Of a stretch of 32,054 bases of DNA, positions 24,562-32,054 are shown one piece after another. This DNA comes from Alistipes sp. (GTDB lineage Bacteria > Bacteroidota > Bacteroidia > Bacteroidales > Rikenellaceae): NCBI GenBank assembly GCA_017421945.1, contig JAFOHD010000067.1, positions 1 to 32,054 of the forward strand. Direction: 5' to 3'. The position numbers and the translations under genes are program-made. The number at the start of each line of letters is the position of its first letter. Position 1 is the first letter of the stretch. The notes below the pieces were generated by a model that worked only from the letters and a program-made list of their open reading frames with translations, was not told where the DNA came from and searched no databases.

Positions 24562-25361
24562 TATTTTGCCTCCTTTAACTTTTGAGTACGCTGTGAGCGT
24601 ATGTTGATTATTATCAGCAAGACCAGAACGGTCACAAAAATAATTGTTGACAGGGGTCGCAACTCTGGCGTAAGGCCACCCTTACGTGCGTCGGCATAGA
24701 TGTATGTCGATAGAGTCTCCAAGCCGCCCGTACCGATGGTAAATATCGTAACCGCAAAGTCATCGATAGAGAGCGTGAACGAGAGAATGAAACCACTAAT
24801 CATACCGGGCTTAATCTCGGGTATAAGCACCTTGCGCAGGGCCTGCCATGGCGTAGCGCCCAGGTCCAGGGCAGCCTCATAGATGTTGGGATTCATCTGC
24901 TGCAAGCGAGGAATGACACACAGCACCACATAGGGAGTGCAGAACGTCACGTGCGCAAGAATAACCGTAGCATAACCCTGAGTTATGCCCAGACTAACAA
25001 ACAACAGGAACAATGATATACCTGTGATGATATCGGGATTAAGCATCGGGATATTGTTCAAGGTATTCATAATCATCTTCTTGCGATTGCGCAGGTTGAA
25101 GATACCAATAGCTGCCACACTGCCGAGCATAGTAGCAATGACTGCCGACACTATGGCTATAATGAACGTATTTTCAATAGCATGGAGCAATGAATGATGC
25201 ACACCACCCGAAAAGAGCGACGTATAGAGCTTTGTGGAGAACCCTGTCCAATTGCCCAGCACTTTTGCTTCGGTGAATGAGAAGATGGCAATAATCAATA
25301 TAGGTGCATACAACATGGCAAGCAACAGCCAGAGGTATGCCTGTGCAAAAAACTTTTTCAT
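24561..25361 (-). CDS. potC: Spermidine/putrescine ABC transporter permease PotC
   Basis: This 266-residue inner-membrane permease has about six membrane segments. The cytoplasmic EAA loop that contacts the ATPase reads EAALDLGATPWQALRKVLIPEIKPGMISG, followed by FTLSIDDFAVTIFTIGTGGLETLSTYIYA, a typical PotC feature. It pairs with PotB to form the transport channel. Its ATG overlaps the potB TGA (ATGA) and its TAA overlaps the potD ATG, which indicates translational coupling along potB-potC-potD. The order potA, potB, potC, potD is the same as in enterobacteria. Confidence 0.95.
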   Translation of the reverse strand: MKKFFAQAYLWLLLAMLYAPILIIAIFSFTEAKVLGNWTGFSTKLYTSLFSGGVHHSLLHAIENTFIIAIVSAVIATMLGSVAAIGIFNLRNRKKMIMNTLNNIPMLNPDIITGISLFLLFVSLGITQGYATVILAHVTFCTPYVVLCVIPRLQQMNPNIYEAALDLGATPWQALRKVLIPEIKPGMISGFILSFTLSIDDFAVTIFTIGTGGLETLSTYIYADARKGGLTPELRPLSTIIFVTVLVLLIIINIRSQRTQKLKEAK

Positions 25362-26152
25362 CAGATAATACCCTCATTTGCGGCTTGGTCCTCGTCATCA
25401 CTGAACAGGTTGGTAGCGAAGATGATAACCAACATAATCAGCGACAAGGCTGCGCCATAGTTCCACATTCCGTTATTTATATTCTCCTGGATGGTAGTAC
25501 CAAACAACTTGATATTGTTCATAGTCAGCAACTCGGCAATGGCGAATGTTGAGATAGTAGGCATGAAAACCATCATCACACCACTCATCACACCCGGCAT
25601 CGACAGCGGAGCGACAACCTTGGTAAAGACCTTCATAGGGCTGGCTCCCAAGTCCTGTGCCGCCTCGATGTAGCTGTGGTCCATCTTCTGCATGGTGTTG
25701 TAGATGGGATAAATCATAAACGGCAGGAAATTATACACCATACCGAATATCAAAGCCCCCTCACCCAAAGGCAAGCGCATAAAGTCAAACAATGCCACCG
25801 TAGCCAGCGTGCGCACAAGGATATTAATCCACATAGGCAAGATAAACAGCACAACGGTGACCTTTGAACGGCATAGTTCGCTATTGCTCAATATGTATGC
25901 TGCGGGATAACCCAACAGAATACACAATACCGTAGTCACAATGGCAACGCCTATGGAATAGACAAAAGTGTTGGCAGCCTCGGGGTTTGAGATAAACTTC
26001 GAAAAATTCTTCAGCGTGAAGTTACCATCTGCATCCTGAAAAGCATACAGAAAAATCAACACCAACGGCAGCACCACGAATATAAGCAGGAAAATGAAGT
26101 ATGGAATACTCCAATTACTACGCTTCATGAATATGTTAGATAACCATTTCAT
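25361..26152 (-). CDS. potB: Spermidine/putrescine ABC transporter permease PotB
   Basis: This 263-residue inner-membrane permease has about six helices and the EAA motif EAAQDLGASPMKVFTKVVAPLSMPGVMSG. The FAIAELLTMNNIKLFGTTIQENI region after it fits PotB rather than PotC. I start at ATG 26152 (MKWLSNIF), because the frame opens earlier only at a TTG (26161). The gene lies 20 bases after potA. Its stop is TGA and overlaps the potC start, useful evidence that TGA is read as stop in this genome. The acidic C-terminal tail (SDDEDQAANEGII) is hydrophilic and probably cytoplasmic. Confidence 0.94.
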   Translation of the reverse strand: MKWLSNIFMKRSNWSIPYFIFLLIFVVLPLVLIFLYAFQDADGNFTLKNFSKFISNPEAANTFVYSIGVAIVTTVLCILLGYPAAYILSNSELCRSKVTVVLFILPMWINILVRTLATVALFDFMRLPLGEGALIFGMVYNFLPFMIYPIYNTMQKMDHSYIEAAQDLGASPMKVFTKVVAPLSMPGVMSGVMMVFMPTISTFAIAELLTMNNIKLFGTTIQENINNGMWNYGAALSLIMLVIIFATNLFSDDEDQAANEGII

Positions 26153-26172
26153 ACTCTCCAACGCATTTAAGG

Positions 26173-27555
26173 TTATGCACGCTTAATCCTAATATCTTCG
26201 GGTTGAATCTTAATACCGACTATATCACGGTCATCCCACACATCGTGTGTATCAACATATAGGTTATCGCCACCCTCGGTGCGAATGGTCAGGTGGTAAT
26301 GGTCACCCTTATAGAGAATGAAACGCACATCACCCATCATGGTGCCATCTTCCTTGTTATCCATGAGGTCAATCTTGTCAAAATCAACCTCCACCATTAC
26401 TTGTTCACCACCCTCAAAGCCTTGTTGCTCGGCGCATACAAACTCAGCACCCATAATTTCAACATGTGTAGCATCAACCATCTTGCCTTCAAAGGTATTG
26501 GTGGTGCGCTCCTTCTTCATAACATGGATGTCGGATGGTTTGATAATCATGCTCACCTTCTGCCCTACTTCAAAGGCATTATAGTCCTGAATCATAACCT
26601 CGTAGCCATCGGGAGTATTCACCAGCATCTCATAGTGCACACCCTTGAATATGCACGACTGCACCACACCCTCGAACATTCCCGAGTCGGTGTACGACAT
26701 AATGTACACATCCTCGGGGCGGATGACAACATCCACAGGTGCGTTCTCTCCAAAACCAGCATCGACGCACTCAAAATCTCGACCCATAAACCTTACGAGT
26801 TTATCTTGAATCATTGTACCGTTAAGGATATTACTCTCGCCAATGAAGTCTGCAACAAATGAATTTACAGGCTCATTGTAGATGTCAATAGGAGTGCCAA
26901 TCTGCTGCACCTTACCCTCGCTCATAACAACAATGGTATCGCTAAGCGTGAGTGCCTCCTCCTGGTCGTGCGTTACATATACAAACGTGATACCCAGAGT
27001 TTTGTGCATCTCCTTAAGTTCCATCTGCATATCCTTACGCATCTTGAGGTCAAGGGCTGCCAACGGCTCGTCAAGCAAGAGCACCTGGGGGCGATTGATA
27101 ATGGCTCGCGCAATGGCAACGCGCTGCTGCTGACCTCCCGAAAGTGAGTTCACGTCACGCCACTCATAGTCGGTCATACCCACCATCTTGAGAGCTCTCC
27201 TGACACGTGCCTCAATCTCATCATCCTTCACCTTCTTGAGTTTCAGTCCAAAGGCTATATTATCGTAAACATTCAGGTGAGGAAACAGGGCATAACGCTG
27301 GAAAACTGTGTTAATTGGGCGTTCATGGGGAGGCACCTCTGTGATATCAACTCCACCAATTTTTATCTCGCCCTCATCGGCAGAGCCAAAACCAGCCAAT
27401 ATACGCAGCAAGGTAGTCTTACCGCAACCCGATGGGCCGAGAATTGTAACAAACTCGCCCTTCTTTACATACAAACTAACATCATCCAAAACGGTCTTGT
27501 CGCCAAAGCTCTTTGAAATATTACTAAGCTCGATGATGAAATTTGAATCACTCAT
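26173..27555 (-). CDS. potA: Spermidine/putrescine ABC transporter ATPase PotA (long form)
   Basis: This 460-residue ATPase has Walker [11 protein letters not shown]-loop ([12 protein letters not shown]), signature LSGGQQQR, Walker [13 protein letters not shown] and switch VTHDQEEAL within the first 240 residues. The remaining C-terminal 220 residues are about 90 longer than in E. coli PotA. They look like two TOBE-type OB units: [13 protein letters not shown]...IKPSDIHVM and a second ending [13 protein letters not shown]. The repeated I-x-P-x-D-I/V motif suggests duplication of the regulatory domain. It powers PotBC import of polyamines. It starts 45 bases after the outer-membrane barrel gene, with no evident promoter between. 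Confidence 0.95.
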   Translation of the reverse strand: MSDSNFIIELSNISKSFGDKTVLDDVSLYVKKGEFVTILGPSGCGKTTLLRILAGFGSADEGEIKIGGVDITEVPPHERPINTVFQRYALFPHLNVYDNIAFGLKLKKVKDDEIEARVRRALKMVGMTDYEWRDVNSLSGGQQQRVAIARAIINRPQVLLLDEPLAALDLKMRKDMQMELKEMHKTLGITFVYVTHDQEEALTLSDTIVVMSEGKVQQIGTPIDIYNEPVNSFVADFIGESNILNGTMIQDKLVRFMGRDFECVDAGFGENAPVDVVIRPEDVYIMSYTDSGMFEGVVQSCIFKGVHYEMLVNTPDGYEVMIQDYNAFEVGQKVSMIIKPSDIHVMKKERTTNTFEGKMVDATHVEIMGAEFVCAEQQGFEGGEQVMVEVDFDKIDLMDNKEDGTMMGDVRFILYKGDHYHLTIRTEGGDNLYVDTHDVWDDRDIVGIKIQPEDIRIKRA

Positions 27556-27600
27556 TTTCGATTACAATCTTTAGGGTTAATAAAGTCTTAGATTAATGAA

Positions 27601-28719
27601 TTAACGGCAGATTCTGCGAATGGCCTTCACAACGTCAAACTTCCACGTCAATCGAATATTAAAAGTATGGCGTGAGGTGTAGTTATTACTTGCCCAGATA
27701 GCATGCAGACGCACACTGTCAATAGGATAATACTCTACGCCTAAGCCGTAGAACCAATAATCTTTATCTCCAACAAGGAATGCAGGTAATGTTGTTATGC
27801 ACTCCTCATTTGCGGCAACCTTGTCCTCCAAAGCGAGATACTCGCCCCAGAAGTCATAGGGCAAATCATCGGAGCTCTTCTCCCAACCGACCTTACCAAA
27901 CAAACGCACCTTCTCGAACTCATACGAAGGCATCAGATTTACGGTAACCTCGTCCTCTATGCCGAAATTTATACCACGTGATATGCAGTCCAATCCGAGT
28001 GAAAAATCACCCCAATAAAACATATTACCAACTGCCAAAACCTTGACAAAAGCTCCCGGAGCATACTCCATAAGATTCACAGTCCAAATAGATTCGTAGC
28101 TATCCCACGAACCATACCAACCCAGGTTGTAGGAGTACATATTCTCCTGTTTGGGGGTATATACAAATGGAGAATTAGTCACCTGAAATGCTATGGATGT
28201 AGTTTCCGATCGGTTAGTCCACATAGCCTTCACGCCCCACTGATACGAGCTAAAGCTGTTGTAGAACATAGAGTTCATATCGAAGTAAGAATCAATATCA
28301 TAGGCATCGTACTCATAACTGCCCAGCGTTAGTGCATCCTTACCTGCTGTGAAACTAAATTGCCCCACATCGTAGGTCAGTGTAAGCCAATCGGTATTAT
28401 CAAAAACGGAATCGTCTTCACCATGCTGCGAAAAGAGTTTTTGGCACAGTGAATATGAGAAATGCTTACTTATTTTACCGTCAATGTTCAGATATAATCC
28501 ATCTCCGCCAAAACCTGCGGACTTTTCGGAGACTACACGGTCGTAGCTAAATCGCGAGTCCAACGAAATTGAAGGAATCCAATCCTCCCCATCTTCCAAA
28601 GTTGTATCCTCGGCGGATACAGACGTCTGCAATGGCGCACTACTATAAACTTCCTGCGCACGGAGTGCAGAGCCAGCCATGACAAGCATGGCCCCCAAAA
28701 AGGTAAAGAGTTTCTTCAT
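27601..28719 (-). CDS. Outer-membrane beta-barrel protein, first gene of the pot cluster
   Basis: This 372-residue exported protein has a signal peptide (MKKLFTFLGAMLVMAGSALRAQ), an acidic Ser/Thr/Glu-rich N-terminal stretch (AEDTTLEDGED) and then alternating strands rich in Tyr, Trp and Phe. Examples are SLDSRFSYDRVV, FSFTAGKDALTLGSYEYD, SYQWGVKAMWTNRS and HTFNIRLTWKF. It resembles phosphate-selective-porin-like or general Bacteroidota porins, but I cannot name the family. Its end, KAIRRICR, lacks a terminal aromatic and runs past the last barrel strand. It lies 45 bases upstream of potA on the same strand behind a good promoter, so it may provide an outer-membrane pore for polyamines. The acidic residues would suit cations. 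This link is inference. Confidence 0.75.
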   Translation of the reverse strand: MKKLFTFLGAMLVMAGSALRAQEVYSSAPLQTSVSAEDTTLEDGEDWIPSISLDSRFSYDRVVSEKSAGFGGDGLYLNIDGKISKHFSYSLCQKLFSQHGEDDSVFDNTDWLTLTYDVGQFSFTAGKDALTLGSYEYDAYDIDSYFDMNSMFYNSFSSYQWGVKAMWTNRSETTSIAFQVTNSPFVYTPKQENMYSYNLGWYGSWDSYESIWTVNLMEYAPGAFVKVLAVGNMFYWGDFSLGLDCISRGINFGIEDEVTVNLMPSYEFEKVRLFGKVGWEKSSDDLPYDFWGEYLALEDKVAANEECITTLPAFLVGDKDYWFYGLGVEYYPIDSVRLHAIWASNNYTSRHTFNIRLTWKFDVVKAIRRICR

Positions 28720-28792
28720 TAAGCAGTAAACAAGTTAAATTACATAAGAGTATGTTTTTTTGTTAAACGTTTGTTTGCTTTTTAGTTAAAAA

Positions 28793-28834
28793 TTGCGGTC
28801 ACAGGTTTGCCATGCGACAAACTTACAACCGCAA
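28793..28834 (-). promoter_or_regulatory. 5' leader stem-loop with T-run, possible attenuator or mRNA stabiliser
   Basis: On the minus strand TTGCGGT (28834-28828) pairs with ACCGCAA (28799-28793) and GTTTG (28822-28818) pairs with CAAAC (28809-28805). The facing TGTAA/CTGTG allows three G-U wobbles and one A-U pair, giving a nearly continuous 17-position stem with an 8-base loop. The plus-strand version is poor, since those pairs become A-C or C-A mismatches. TTTTT follows directly. It starts about four bases after the predicted transcript start. Confidence 0.5.
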
Positions 28835-28844
28835 ATACTAGTCA

Positions 28845-28852
28845 CAAAAGTA
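28845..28852 (-). promoter_or_regulatory. -7 element for the barrel-potABCD transcript
   Basis: The minus strand reads TACTTTTG (TAnnTTTG), with ATTG at 28874-28871 as -33 at 18-base spacing. The predicted leader is about 120 bases. Confidence 0.6.
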
Positions 28853-28918
28853 TAAAAAATATTTAATCTACAATATCGTCAAGGAATAATTTTTACAATT
28901 TTTACTCATATTTTATTT

Positions 28919-30247
28919 TCACGACCTATCATCACCACTTTCCACGCTATCAATCACCGAGTTACAAGGCGTTGCCGTATGTACAAAAAAATCATTATGC
29001 GATGGCCACTCCTCCACCCTGGTCATGGCATCACGCACCATGCGGCCTATCGACTGGGTGAACGTTGCGCCACGATAGTGGCTTGTATTGGTTAGGAACA
29101 CATACGACAGCCCGCGCTCACGCAAATCAATATAGGCACACGTTCCCGACATGGTACCCGTACGAATAAGTGATTTAGTCTTATTGATATAATCAGCCCA
29201 ACCCAACGTGCGGCCATTCTCACACTTCATCTCCTCGATACTCTCCTTCGACAAGATATCGGGCACACCCGGCTTGCCATCTACCGAGGCAACCAAACGC
29301 ATCATCTCGGCCGCCGACGCAACCCACGCTCCGGCACCTTGCAAACCTCGAATGTCATTGCCTCCATACTCCCTCAAGCGCAACCTGCCCGAACCATCAT
29401 ACGACTCTATACGCTCGTCATCGTGGCCATAGTAACGCACTTCGCCAGGATAACGTTGCTCGTAATAGTTATATGCCAGGTGCATATCATAACATCCGGC
29501 CGGTATAAGGACATTGTTCTGCAAATAAGCCTCATAGCTCACACCCGACACCTGCTCAATGACGCGCGACAGCACCACGTAGCCCATATTTGAGTATTGG
29601 GCCGAGCCTCCGGGATTGCAACGCAACCTTAAAGATAGCTGGAAAGCGATTAATTCATCAGTGGTCGGAGTTGAGTTCATATCACCCCACTCTATAACAT
29701 CTGCCACACGAAACGCCAAATCGCCACGAATACGGCTGAACCCCGACGTATGGTTCAGCAAATGTCGAACGGTAATATTTGCAACTCGTTTATCCCTATA
29801 TTTATTGAACTGCTTCAAGACTCCCTGCTCACCAAAGACCTTATCATCGAGGCTCAGGTAACCATCCTCACAAAGTTTCATAATGCCTATGGCTGTGATG
29901 AGCTTTGATGCTGATGCTATGCGATAGATATCACCTGCTTCTGCCTCACGCCCAAGCTCTTGGTCTGCCCAACCGAAACCTTTACAATAGATAAGTTTCT
30001 CATCGCGCATAACCGCCAAAGAGGCTCCCCGAATATTATTGCGAGCCATCCAACGCTTGATGTAACGCTCCATCTTCTCGGTAGCGGGATAATCCGACAT
30101 TGCATTACTCAGCGAATCGTTCAAACGATAACCCGCAATCTCACTATTAACCATATCAGCCCCAGGCGGAGAAGTCAATATACGATGTACGTATATCACC
30201 ACTCCGATTAACAAAACCGTTATGACTGTTATGATTGCTCTTCTCAT
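28919..30247 (-). CDS. Membrane-anchored serine hydrolase, class C beta-lactamase-like
   Basis: This 442-residue protein has an N-terminal membrane anchor (residues 4-22) and a domain of the beta-lactamase/PBP4-like (serine hydrolase) family. The SxxK motif is S112-A-S-K115 in YRIASASKLITAIG. The YxN motif is Y218-S-N in GGSAQYSNMGYVVLSRV. The third motif is probably RTGTMSGT, in place of K/H-T-G. The conserved VRHLLNHTSGF lies between the first two. Members include D-aminopeptidases, esterases and penicillin-binding proteins, so resistance to beta-lactams should not be assumed. The last 40 residues are polar. It has its own promoter, and I see no terminator before the downstream barrel-pot promoter. 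It ends with TGA. Confidence 0.9.
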   Translation of the reverse strand: MRRAIITVITVLLIGVVIYVHRILTSPPGADMVNSEIAGYRLNDSLSNAMSDYPATEKMERYIKRWMARNNIRGASLAVMRDEKLIYCKGFGWADQELGREAEAGDIYRIASASKLITAIGIMKLCEDGYLSLDDKVFGEQGVLKQFNKYRDKRVANITVRHLLNHTSGFSRIRGDLAFRVADVIEWGDMNSTPTTDELIAFQLSLRLRCNPGGSAQYSNMGYVVLSRVIEQVSGVSYEAYLQNNVLIPAGCYDMHLAYNYYEQRYPGEVRYYGHDDERIESYDGSGRLRLREYGGNDIRGLQGAGAWVASAAEMMRLVASVDGKPGVPDILSKESIEEMKCENGRTLGWADYINKTKSLIRTGTMSGTCAYIDLRERGLSYVFLTNTSHYRGATFTQSIGRMVRDAMTRVEEWPSHNDFFVHTATPCNSVIDSVESGDDRS

Positions 30248-30276
30248 AAATTACTCTTTCGCCACGAAATACAAGG

Positions 30277-30284
30277 CAAAATTA
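30277..30284 (-). promoter_or_regulatory. -7 element for the serine hydrolase gene
   Basis: The minus strand reads TAATTTTG (TAnnTTTG), 29 bases before the ATG at 30247. Confidence 0.5.
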
Positions 30285-30414
30285 CAAAATATAAAGCAAA
30301 TATTTCATCAGCCAGGAAAATAAATTTTACAGAAGTGGTTAATTGGTTGAGCATTACGGGATAACCGAACTACCTTCCCTCAATCAAAAAAAAAGGAATG
30401 TTATAGGTAATTAA

Positions 30415-30445
30415 ATTGAATATTCGGCTCTTTTTTATACTTTTG
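30415..30445 (+). promoter_or_regulatory. Bacteroidota-type promoter of the barrel gene at 30465
   Basis: ATTG (30415-30418) and TACTTTTG (30438-30445) are separated by exactly 19 bases, the usual -33/-7 spacing. The -7 box ends 19 bases before the ATG, so the leader is very short. Confidence 0.65.
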
Positions 30446-30464
30446 TATTCAAATTACATGTATC

Positions 30465-31709
30465 ATGAAGAGATTATTCGCAACCATACTGCTTCTGCTC
30501 CCCATGGCAATCACCGCGCAAGAGAATAAGGAGAAGATAAAGTTCACCCCATATGGATTTATTCGCAACTACATAAGTTACGACTCGCGCCAATGCCTGA
30601 ATCTCATGGGTGAGACATTCAACATAATGCCGTTGGATGAGCAACTGAACGCCGATGGTTCGCAGGATTTGAACGCCATAGATGAATTGTCGTTTGTGGC
30701 ATTCACCACACGTCTGGGAGTGGATATCAGTGGACAGAAGATAGGCAAGGCAGCTGCCACAGCCAAGGTCGAAGCCGACTTTTGCGGATATGGAACAAAC
30801 AACACTCTATTCCGCATCAGACAGGCCTACGTCAGCCTTAAGTGGGATAGAGTCACTCTCACCTGCGGACAGACGTGGCACCCAATGGTCATACAGGTAA
30901 TGCCTTCGATTACAGGTCTGGCTTCGGGCTCTCCATTTGCACCATTCAACCGTTCGCCACAATTAAATATGAGTGTAGATGTAGGCAAGGGGTGGAATTT
31001 CACCGCCGCAGCTTTATATCAATTTCCAAACACCTCTATTGGCCCTGACGGAACATCTTATGACTACTCGCGCTGGAGTAAAATTCCCGAGTTGTATGCA
31101 TCGTGGAAACACGTAGGCGAGCATTTCACGGTAGGTGCCGGTGTGGATTTCCTCTCTATAATACCACGCAAGACAAGTATTGCAGTGCGCGACAACGAGC
31201 CGATTGAAGTTGTTGCAAATGACCGTGTTACAGGTATTTCATCCGAGGTTTTCGCCGATTACAAATGCGGCAAGTTCAACCTAAAAGGCAAAGTCGTGTA
31301 TGGTGAGAACCTGTCGCACCTTACTATGGTAAGCGGCTATGGAGCAACAAGCTATGACCCTCAAACAGGAAGTTACAACTATGCTCCAATACGTTCTATT
31401 TCATCGTGGATTAACGCCACATATGGCAGCAAGGTAAAAGGTGGAATACTTCTTGGATACTCGCAAGGTTTGGGTGCAAAGGAGGATTTCATCTCGGTGG
31501 ACGATTTTTGGATGCGCGGAGCAAAGAATACCGATTATATCTACCGCATCAGTCCATCCGTGACATACACTATCAAAAAGTTGGCATTGGCACTTGAGAT
31601 AGATTACACCGTAGTGGGATATGGCGATGTGGCTATAAACGGCCGCACAAAGGCGTTGCGCGATATTGACAACCTGCGCATCTGCACCATGGTGAAATAT
31701 TCGTTTTAA
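30465..31709 (+). CDS. Outer-membrane beta-barrel protein of unknown function
   Basis: This 414-residue exported protein has a signal peptide (MKRLFATILLLLPMAITAQ) and begins KIKFTPYGFIRNYISYDSRQ, as porin-like proteins often do. Further strands include TAKVEADFCGYGTNNTLFRIRQAYVSLKWDRVTLTCGQTWHPM, which resembles the inner-strand region of Bacteroidota porins and DcaP-like channels. The C-terminus is a proper outer-membrane ending with terminal Phe (ICTMVKYSF). I cannot name a substrate. It is a single gene flanked by divergent and downstream promoters, with no clear terminator behind it, so some transcription may enter the dehydrogenase gene that follows. Confidence 0.8.
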   Translation: MKRLFATILLLLPMAITAQENKEKIKFTPYGFIRNYISYDSRQCLNLMGETFNIMPLDEQLNADGSQDLNAIDELSFVAFTTRLGVDISGQKIGKAAATAKVEADFCGYGTNNTLFRIRQAYVSLKWDRVTLTCGQTWHPMVIQVMPSITGLASGSPFAPFNRSPQLNMSVDVGKGWNFTAAALYQFPNTSIGPDGTSYDYSRWSKIPELYASWKHVGEHFTVGAGVDFLSIIPRKTSIAVRDNEPIEVVANDRVTGISSEVFADYKCGKFNLKGKVVYGENLSHLTMVSGYGATSYDPQTGSYNYAPIRSISSWINATYGSKVKGGILLGYSQGLGAKEDFISVDDFWMRGAKNTDYIYRISPSVTYTIKKLALALEIDYTVVGYGDVAINGRTKALRDIDNLRICTMVKYSF

Positions 31710-31777
31710 GAGGTAAGATTAAAAACAGCATTAAGCCTTGCTGCGCATAATCTACGGCTGAATGAAGGATTATAAAA

Positions 31778-31815
31778 TTTGGTAAAACCACATTTAATCA
31801 TTACATTTGTAATGA
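31778..31815 (+). promoter_or_regulatory. Promoter of the dehydrogenase gene with overlapping 18-base palindrome
   Basis: TTTG (31778-31781) and TACATTTG (31802-31809) are spaced by 20 bases, a good -33/-7 pair. The -7 box lies inside the perfect palindrome TCATTACATTTGTAATGA (31798-31815), which looks like an operator. The predicted leader is about 85 bases. Confidence 0.55.
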
Positions 31816-31899
31816 ATAAATCCGGCGTATGGCAAAGCCCGATTTTATGATGGCAAACACAATATAGGCAAGGGCTTAAGTTAAAGAGTAGTTGATTAG

Positions 31900-32054
31900 A
31901 TGAAAATAGCAGTAGCAGGAACGGGATATGTAGGTCTTTCAATAGCCACACTTTTGGCACAACGCAACGAGGTTGTGGCACTGGATATAATACCCGAAAA
32001 GGTTGAGATGATCAACCGTCGGCAGTCACCGATTCAGGATGAATATATTGAGAA
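31900..32054 (+). CDS. UDP-glucose/GDP-mannose dehydrogenase family protein (5' end only)
   Basis: The first 51 codons are present and the gene runs off the window. [21 protein letters not shown] is the N-terminal Rossmann NAD-binding motif (GxGxxG) of UDP-glucose 6-dehydrogenase and its relatives. The following [27 protein letters not shown] matches the acidic end of strand 2 and the helix that precedes the substrate site. The form with a short N-terminus and SPIQD resembles UDP-glucose 6-dehydrogenase, which makes UDP-glucuronate for capsule or exopolysaccharide. Substrate among UDP-glucose, GDP-mannose and UDP-ManNAc cannot be fixed from this fragment. A capsule or O-antigen locus may follow beyond the window. 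Confidence 0.88.
   Translation, partial: MKIAVAGTGYVGLSIATLLAQRNEVVALDIIPEKVEMINRRQSPIQDEYIE

Noticed and set aside
28799..28813. Four-codon leader ORF (ATG GCA AAC CTG TGA, minus strand) as a regulatory peptide
   Set aside because: Very short ORFs arise often by chance, and there is no start context. Mentioned only as part of the leader observation.
28919..30247. Beta-lactam resistance gene
   Set aside because: SxxK and YxN motifs only define the broad serine hydrolase family; the K/H-T-G motif is atypical and the protein is membrane-anchored.
31731..31879. Imperfect inverted repeat TTAAGCC(C)TTGC as an attenuator or mobile element end
   Set aside because: Its left arm lies upstream of the predicted transcript start, and no target duplication or transposase is nearby. 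Probably chance.
1..32054. CRISPR array, tRNA/rRNA genes, insertion sequences, phage genes
   Set aside because: No regularly spaced repeats, cloverleaf-like segments, transposase or phage proteins were seen on either strand.

Overview
The window looks like a chromosomal segment of a Bacteroidales bacterium. Proteins resemble that order throughout. Many intergenic regions carry the Bacteroidota -7 motif TAnnTTTG. Starts lie in A-rich leaders without clear Shine-Dalgarno sites. A thiamin outer-membrane receptor/PnuT pair sits under a TPP riboswitch, and Porin_10 and DUF4923 proteins are present. A cysteate-synthase-type enzyme hints at a sulfonolipid producer (Rikenellaceae or Odoribacteraceae-like), but this is inference. 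I see no tRNA, rRNA, insertion sequence, prophage or CRISPR array. No gene-free stretch exceeds 300 bases.

Layout. 1-905 (-): 5' part of a secreted HzsA-related beta-propeller protein. 1069-4053 (+): TPP riboswitch, thiamin TonB receptor, PnuT permease. 4223-5823 (+): engB and prs, ending at a terminator shared with convergent queG (5865-6776, -). 6855-8516 (+): long-chain acyl-CoA ligase, convergent with a minus-strand set pssA, Porin_10 protein, lytic transglycosylase (12282-8644). A divergent promoter region separates pssA from manC (12370-13443, +), which is broken by an in-frame TGA. 13628-19990 (+): tight cluster of OPT transporter, pepT, nadE and two DUF4923 paralogues. 20050-22358 (-): manA and the cysteate synthase-like gene. 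22478-23188 (+): secreted SGNH hydrolase. 23245-28719 (-): putative operon of outer-membrane barrel, potA, potB, potC, potD behind a structured leader. 28919-30247 (-): membrane-anchored beta-lactamase-like hydrolase. 30465-31709 (+): another outer-membrane barrel. 31900-end (+): start of a UDP-glucose/GDP-mannose dehydrogenase family gene.

How the parts fit. Much of the window concerns uptake: thiamin, oligopeptides (OPT plus peptidase T) and polyamines (PotABCD, perhaps with its own outer-membrane channel). The rest is housekeeping: ribosome assembly, PRPP, NAD, phosphatidylserine, tRNA queuosine, and hexose-phosphate and nucleotide-sugar metabolism (manA, manC, ugd-like).

I found no clearly new defence or mobile system. 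The points most worth checking are: a NAD synthetase whose glutaminase nucleophile Cys is Gly (Gly166) with a shortened catalytic loop; the manC TGA at a position where relatives usually have Cys; a strand-asymmetric hairpin plus T-run at the predicted 5' end of the barrel-pot mRNA; a PotD with both a lipobox and a C-terminal membrane helix; and the cysteate synthase-like enzyme.
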